The translations under genes and the position numbers were made by a program. Source: Robiginitomaculum sp. (GTDB lineage: Bacteria > Pseudomonadota > Alphaproteobacteria > Caulobacterales > Maricaulaceae). From it: 15,017 nt of DNA. Every line of letters begins with the position of its first letter. Within the stretch, counting starts at the first letter, position 1. Shown here piece by piece: positions 13,707-15,017 of this stretch. Location of the stretch: assembly GCA_026982235.1 (NCBI GenBank), contig JALSHM010000307.1:1-15017 (forward strand). Reading direction: 5' to 3'. A model generated the notes under the pieces. The model did no database searches and was not told the DNA's origin. It saw only the letters and a program-made list of their open reading frames with translations.

Positions 13707-14012
13707 TTAGTGGGTCCATGGAAATTTTCTGTTAAAATCGAAGTTTTCGCCATAAGAACGCCCTTTGGGTTCGTGCTTAGCACGCTCAATAACCTGAAAA
13801 GCAATATTATTGGCTTTGGCATAGGCTATGGCATCTTCTTTACTATCGAAACTCAGATGCACGGCGCGCATCATATCACTACTTCCCGCATTCCCGGTCA
13901 ACGGATCAATAATCACTTTATGATCCGTTGGAAATTCAATAATCCACTTATCGTAGCCATGGCTACCAGATTGAACTGTATTTGGGGCTGGTTGGCGAAT
14001 GATTGAGTACAT
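13707..14012 (-). CDS. NDUFS4-like complex I accessory subunit (ETC complex I conserved region)
   Basis: Small protein of the NDUFS4 (18 kDa) family, which binds the peripheral arm of respiratory complex I in mitochondria and alphaproteobacteria. The 101 residues show the family's W-x-x-EF core (YDKWIIEFP, 20-28), the DPLTG turn (36-40), SSDMMRAVHLSFDSKEDAIAYAKAN (44-68), and the C-terminal ending KFPWTH, which matches the typical PWTH terminus. The usual PLMGWTSS turn reads PLTGNAGSSD here, a local divergence. AAGGAA (14018-14023) lies five bases before the ATG. It stands apart from any nuo operon in this window, between a HerA-like ATPase and tRNA-Arg. Family assignment is good; a role in complex I assembly or stability is inferred from relatives. 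Confidence 0.9.
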   Translation of the reverse strand: MYSIIRQPAPNTVQSGSHGYDKWIIEFPTDHKVIIDPLTGNAGSSDMMRAVHLSFDSKEDAIAYAKANNIAFQVIERAKHEPKGRSYGENFDFNRKFPWTH

Positions 14013-14074
14013 GAGAATTCCTTCTTGACGAGAGGACAGTCTATATACGATTTTTTGCCCTGTAAATTCTAATA

Positions 14075-15017
14075 TTAGATTTTGTTGTGAAATGCTTTAT
14101 TCAGCATTCTTTTAACATCGGTTATGCGCTCATTGGAGGTGCCAGGCACAAGTCGGTTGTCAGTTACGGCTTGTGGTGCATGTTGGCGACGAAGTTGACT
14201 GCCACCTCCTGGAGCCATGGCTTGTGATGCTGCCGATTGCTGAGTATTTTGGGGCTGTACGAGTGCTGCAGCGACCTTGCTTACCTGTGTTTTTCCGCCC
14301 ATTTTGCCGCCCAAAGTGCGGGTGCGCCAGCTTTCGAAAACGCCGTCCATATATTCAGGGGATACGTCGCCGCTATTCCAAAGATCGGTAAATTCTGCGC
14401 TAGAACTATGGGGTCTGCGGTCTTCGGCCAAAGTATTAAGAATAACTCGCATGGGTAGATTGACACTTTCTCCAAATACCATGGTTTCCGCCGTACCTAG
14501 TGATGGCAAGAATGATAACAAGTCCGCCGCACCGTCTGGAATGGCAGCACGGACAAAGTTTTGGTCGCGCTCATTCCCGAGCCGCATAGAAAAAATCGTA
14601 CTACACTGGGATAATGTCGAAGGTTCAAGTTCGGAGGGTCTTTGGGAGATAATCGCCAGAGACACCCCGTATTTACGCCCCTCTTTAGCAATTCGGGAAA
14701 TGGAACGGCGCGTGGCCGCAAAGCCGCTTTCTATATCGGCGGGAATATATCTATGGGCTTCTTCACAGACCAATAGGATTGGAATTTTGCGCTGGCTCCA
14801 CATGGCAAGCTCAAAAGCAAGTCGGCTAACGACCGAGACGACAATATTTAGTGTCTGCGCTGGAATACCGGAAAAATCTAGGATACAAATCGGTTTGCCC
14901 GCCACAGGAATACGGAATATTTCGCCCATAAGTTCCTGAATGGAACGCGGTGCGGCTTGATTTCTAAATACAAATTGGTAACGCGGGTCGGCCATTAGGC
15001 TGTTAATCTTCCGGGTT
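14075..15017 (-). CDS. HerA-like (DUF87) hexameric ATPase, C-terminal part; 5' end outside window
   Basis: FtsK/HerA-superfamily DNA translocase fragment of 313 residues, open through the right edge (it reads TRKINSL before the first in-window Met at 14995). The Walker A region is outside. Visible motifs are PICILDFSGIP (hydrophobic strand), Walker B-type LLVCEEAHRY with its two glutamates near 14759-14764, RRSISRIAKEGRKYG with the candidate arginine finger region, and IISQRPSEL, the classic HerA sensor segment. A proline-, glutamine- and alanine-rich linker precedes a conserved-looking end ERITDVKRMLNKAF. HerA proteins in archaea work with the nuclease NurA; no nuclease gene is visible here, and the upstream neighbour is unseen. 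Bacterial relatives are often lone genes of unclear role. Family is sure, function is not. Confidence 0.88.
   Translation of the reverse strand, partial: TRKINSLMADPRYQFVFRNQAAPRSIQELMGEIFRIPVAGKPICILDFSGIPAQTLNIVVSVVSRLAFELAMWSQRKIPILLVCEEAHRYIPADIESGFAATRRSISRIAKEGRKYGVSLAIISQRPSELEPSTLSQCSTIFSMRLGNERDQNFVRAAIPDGAADLLSFLPSLGTAETMVFGESVNLPMRVILNTLAEDRRPHSSSAEFTDLWNSGDVSPEYMDGVFESWRTRTLGGKMGGKTQVSKVAAALVQPQNTQQSAASQAMAPGGGSQLRRQHAPQAVTDNRLVPGTSNERITDVKRMLNKAFHNKI

Noticed and set aside
14075..15017. HerA-like ATPase as part of an antiphage defence system
   Set aside because: Visible neighbours are housekeeping, no nuclease or effector gene is present, and the upstream side cannot be seen.

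Overview
The window reads as an ordinary stretch of an alphaproteobacterial chromosome of moderate GC, by eye about half. The assignment rests on the recG / sdhE-mfd arrangement, an NDUFS4-type complex I accessory protein (a family of alphaproteobacteria and mitochondria), a class II KdsA (so LPS and an outer membrane), a DUF3089 protein and an OxyR/KatG pair. A marine, stalked or hyphomonad-like lineage would fit, but that is a guess. I see no phage, transposase, CRISPR array or resistance gene.

Layout from left to right. (1) 1-2199, minus strand: a periplasm-targeted catalase-peroxidase KatG (its C-terminal half lies outside the window), preceded by its probable regulator OxyR. The two upstream regions share a gapped motif that I propose as the OxyR operator. 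(2) 2294-6009, minus: sdhE and mfd, translationally coupled by a TAATG overlap. (3) 6162-8243, plus: recG, divergent from sdhE, with a 28-bp palindrome in the shared leader. (4) 8261-8387: a compound palindromic intergenic repeat between the convergent recG and DUF502 genes. (5) 8394-10367: a DUF502 membrane protein (minus) divergent from a membrane-anchored DUF3089 alpha/beta-hydrolase-like protein (plus) whose predicted catalytic serine is a glycine. (6) 10378-11226, minus: kdsA. (7) 11384-13508, plus: cysK-metC, a coupled sulfur amino acid pair, with a 17-bp direct repeat in the kdsA/cysK divergent region. (8) 13586-15017, minus: the C-terminal part of a HerA-like DUF87 ATPase, the NDUFS4-like gene, and tRNA-Arg(TCT).

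By function there are four groups. One is peroxide defence (oxyR, katG). A second is DNA repair and fork rescue (mfd, recG, perhaps the HerA-like ATPase). A third is respiration (sdhE for complex II flavinylation, the NDUFS4-like protein for complex I). The last is envelope and sulfur amino acid biosynthesis (kdsA, DUF502, cysK, metC).

Several longest-ORF starts are TTG codons upstream of better ATG starts (oxyR, sdhE, recG, DUF502, kdsA). I moved those to the ATG using family alignment and ribosome binding sites. The DUF3089 gene is the exception and probably does start at TTG. I found no convincing new multi-gene system. The best leads are the inactive-looking DUF3089 protein, the shared OxyR motif, and the repeat family.
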